Source: an uncultured Lachnospiraceae bacterium (GTDB lineage Bacteria; Bacillota; Clostridia; Lachnospirales; Lachnospiraceae). From it: a stretch of DNA of 7,397 nt. This document shows, piece after piece, positions 6,330 through 7,397 of the stretch (positions within the stretch are counted from its first letter, which is position 1; each line of letters opens with the position of its first letter). The notes beneath the pieces were generated by a model. That model saw nothing but the letters and a program-made list of their open reading frames with translations, ran no database searches and was not told the origin of the DNA. Location: assembly GCA_934351765.1 (NCBI GenBank), contig CAKRJM010000111.1:1-7397 (forward strand), in the 5' to 3' direction. Position numbers and translations under genes: made by a program.

Positions 6330-6534
6330 TCGCGTTCTCTCCGGAATTCTGGACTATCGGTTCCATTTATTTTGGCATTCGCTCAACACGAAGAGATCTC
6401 CCTGCGGAGCAGGACGGGGCCTCGCGTTCTCTCCGGAATTCTGGACTATCAGTTCCGTTTATTTTGACATTCGCTCAACACGAAGAGATCTCCCCGCGGA
6501 GCAGGACGGGGCCTCGCGTTCTCTCCGGAATTCT
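6306..6534. repeat. 92-bp tandem repeat, about 2.5 copies
   Basis: Copies start at 6306, 6398 and 6490, each opening CTCCC(T/C)GCGGA; the third is cut at GGAATTCT (6534). Copies 1 and 2 differ at about four positions across 87 aligned bases. Each contains a short CCTGC-GGA-GCAGG stem (imperfect in copies 1 and 3) and a near-palindrome TCCGGAATTCTGGA. The period is not a multiple of three, so an open frame through the array changes frame at each copy and is not a real protein. The array and the preceding inverted arm fill the 327-base gap between the membrane protein gene and hicB; the last 40 bases before hicB hold nothing recognisable. Confidence 0.92.
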
Positions 6535-6573
6535 AGTTAGAAGTCAGCTTATCCTGGTACTGGTTATCAACCT

Positions 6574-6939
6574 TTATTTTGAAAATGTTGAATCATTTCT
6601 GGAAAGAAGATATACACAATACTGATTCATGCTAATTCCTTCTCTCCTGGAATGTTCTGCGAGGGATCTGTGCAGACTCCTGGGAATTCTTAATTTAAAC
6701 TGTCCGGAATAATCTTCCAGGCTGTCCGGCTCATAAATCTCCACGCCTTCTTCCAGTGCTGCCTCTAACCATGCTTTTTTCGCATCCAGCGCATTCTTCA
6801 CTGCACATTCCACAGTTTCTCCACAGGTAATACAGCCCGGCAGATCCGGATAAGAAACTACAAATCCGCCTTCATCTTTATCTTCTACAATTTCCATACG
6901 ATAGGACATTGCCATATAATCATTCAGCGTCTTCATCAT
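6574..6939 (-). CDS. hicB: HicB-family antitoxin
   Basis: This 121-residue antitoxin has the degenerate RNase H-like HicB domain, with YRMEIVEDKDEGGFVVSYPDLPGC (13-36; PDLPGC at 31-36) and GET (40-42). It is followed by a ribbon-helix-helix DNA-binding segment (about 80-113, FKLRIPRSLHRSLAEHSRR onwards). The C-terminal domain is the part expected to bind the operator while the N-terminal part neutralises HicA. The start is the ATG at 6939, six bases after GAGG; an adjacent ATG at 6936 is possible, and the frame extending to 6960 has no RBS. It overlaps the end of hicA by 20 bases, the usual toxin-first order of hicAB. The common GET-x-EEA has Cys in place of the second Glu (Cys45), a minor change. 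Terminator signals after the stop are weak. Confidence 0.94.
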   Translation of the reverse strand: MMKTLNDYMAMSYRMEIVEDKDEGGFVVSYPDLPGCITCGETVECAVKNALDAKKAWLEAALEEGVEIYEPDSLEDYSGQFKLRIPRSLHRSLAEHSRREGISMNQYCVYLLSRNDSTFSK

Positions 6940-7177
6940 TCTTCGCCTCACTCTCCACAATCTGTCTCACCATTTCAACGTATACTTTCTTGATTGGTTC
7001 ATGCTTTGGTATTGTAATCGGCATACAGCCTTTTTTCCTAAACGTATAATGACTGCTTCCATTTCTCGGCGCGTTCATTTCATATCCATAACTTTCCAAT
7101 ACTTTCCGAAGTTCATCAAACCGGAGATCCTTTGATAAAGTACAGATACGTGCTATCAGTTTATCCCACTTCGACAC
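6920..7177 (-). CDS. hicA: HicA-family toxin (mRNA interferase)
   Basis: This 85-residue protein has the YcfA/HicA double-stranded-RNA-binding-like fold pattern. It contains LRFDELRKVLESYGYE, then the GSSHYTF motif with the catalytic-type His43, then the basic strand and PITIPKHEPIKKVYVEMVRQIVE. HicA toxins cleave mRNA and tmRNA independently of the ribosome and are held inactive by HicB. It is slightly longer than minimal HicA proteins (about 60 residues) because of an N-terminal extension of about 17 residues (MSKWDKLIARICTLSKD), seen in many Firmicute homologues. The start is GTG at 7177, preceded by AAGGAGG about nine bases upstream. The His and surrounding Gly-Ser-Ser are intact, so the toxin is probably active. 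The module appears richer in A+T than the sec operon. Confidence 0.93.
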   Translation of the reverse strand: MSKWDKLIARICTLSKDLRFDELRKVLESYGYEMNAPRNGSSHYTFRKKGCMPITIPKHEPIKKVYVEMVRQIVESEAKNDEDAE

Positions 7178-7198
7178 TCTTTATTCCCTCCTTTTTGC

Positions 7199-7227
7199 AT
7201 TATATATGATATCGTATATGGTGTCAA
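7199..7227 (-). promoter_or_regulatory. Consensus hicAB promoter with near-palindromic operator
   Basis: On the minus strand a perfect -35 TTGACA (7227-7222), a 17-nt spacer and a perfect -10 TATAAT (7204-7199) lie about 20 bases upstream of the hicA GTG. Bases 7202-7219 (ATATATGATATCGTATAT) form an 18-bp palindrome with a single mismatched pair, covering most of the spacer and part of the -10. That is where an autoregulating HicB ribbon-helix-helix dimer would block polymerase. Promoter: seen directly. Operator role: inference from HicB biology. Confidence 0.88.
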
Positions 7228-7261
7228 TCTTCCATTTTAACCATACTGTCTGCTCATTGTA

Positions 7262-7301
7262 ACATTCGCTCAACACAAAGAGATCTCCCTGCGAAGCAGG
7301 A
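7262..7301 (+). repeat. Partial fourth copy of the 92-bp repeat, on the far side of hicAB
   Basis: Forty bases (ACATTCGCTCAACACAAAG onwards, through GATCTCCCTGCGAAGCAGGA) match 6467-6506 with about three differences and in the same orientation. The similarity stops sharply at both ends. Together with the array at 6306-6534 it brackets hicAB in direct orientation. Confidence 0.9.
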
Positions 7302-7325
7302 ATATGCCGTCCTTAAAGGCAAATC

Positions 7326-7354
7326 TTGACAGTCACTCTGAGATATTGTAAGAT
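7326..7354 (+). promoter_or_regulatory. Possible plus-strand promoter near the right edge
   Basis: There is a perfect -35 TTGACA (7326-7331), a 17-nt spacer and a TAAGAT -10 (7349-7354, 4 of 6 matches). AAAGGAG (7375-7381) follows and would be a good ribosome binding site for a gene starting at or just past the window edge. No start codon can be assigned here. Confidence 0.45.
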
Positions 7355-7394
7355 ACTCCTTAATATAATCTTTTAAAGGAGTGTGATTTTTTTT
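7353..7394 (+). terminator. Hairpin followed by eight T residues
   Basis: ATACTCCTT (7353-7361) pairs with AAGGAGTGT (7376-7384), 9 bp with one wobble, around a 14-base A+T-rich loop, and is followed by GA and T8. This resembles a plus-strand intrinsic terminator, but no plus-strand gene precedes it closely, and its right arm contains the AAAGGAG that could be an RBS. It may instead be a leader hairpin that hides an RBS. The two readings cannot be separated from this window. Confidence 0.4.
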
Positions 7395-7397
7395 GGA

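Noticed and set aside
6306..6534. CRISPR array
   Set aside because: The repeats are directly adjacent 92-bp units with no variable spacers and no cas genes nearby.
6302..6625. 107-codon plus-strand open frame through the repeat array
   Set aside because: The 92-bp period changes the reading frame at each copy, so the same DNA is read as different peptides, and the frame runs antisense into hicB. This pattern marks a spurious translation of a repeat.
6248..7301. Insertion sequence carrying hicAB
   Set aside because: No transposase or recombinase is present, and no terminal inverted repeats with target duplication bracket the module; only direct copies of the 92-bp repeat do.

Overview
The window looks like a chromosomal segment of a Clostridia bacterium, most likely Lachnospiraceae. 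The evidence is the SCIFF peptide and its radical SAM maturase sitting directly upstream of a fused secDF, then tgt and yajC; a four-helix TIGR04086-type membrane protein beside them; strong AGGAGG-type ribosome binding sites; sigma-A-like promoters; and moderate G+C. The genus cannot be fixed from this sequence.

Layout from left to right. Positions 1-140 (minus strand) hold a sigma-A promoter and a ZTP riboswitch whose terminator runs off the left edge, so the controlled gene lies outside the window. Positions 186-245 hold a strong, roughly symmetric terminator and a perfect 18-bp palindrome closing the next operon. Positions 251-5698 are one minus-strand operon, transcribed in the order promoter, scfA (47-aa SCIFF precursor), hairpin attenuator, scfB (maturase, TTG start), secDF, tgt, yajC. 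Positions 5878-6246 carry the divergent plus-strand membrane protein gene. Positions 6248-6534 hold a non-coding repeat block: a long inverted repeat and 2.5 copies of a 92-bp tandem repeat. Positions 6574-7227 hold a hicA-hicB toxin-antitoxin module with a consensus promoter containing a near-palindrome. A further partial copy of the 92-bp repeat lies just beyond it (7262-7301), so the module is bracketed by the repeat. The right edge holds a plus-strand promoter-like site and a hairpin with a T tract.

How the genes fit together. SecDF and YajC are accessory parts of the SecYEG translocase; Tgt inserts the queuosine precursor base into tRNA. ScfB belongs to the family that puts thioether bridges into the Cys-rich ScfA peptide (a ranthipeptide). 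The peptide is promoter-proximal, has its own strong RBS, and is separated from its maturase by a stable hairpin, which suggests far more peptide than enzyme is made. Co-transcription with secDF and the divergent membrane protein raise, but do not prove, a link to export.

The most informative items are the small scfA gene, the ZTP riboswitch at the left edge, an Asp-to-Ala change in the transmembrane motif of the SecF half, and the repeat family flanking hicAB. Several start codons were reassigned from Shine-Dalgarno positions (yajC, secDF, scfB, hicB). I found no tRNA, rRNA, CRISPR array or transposase.
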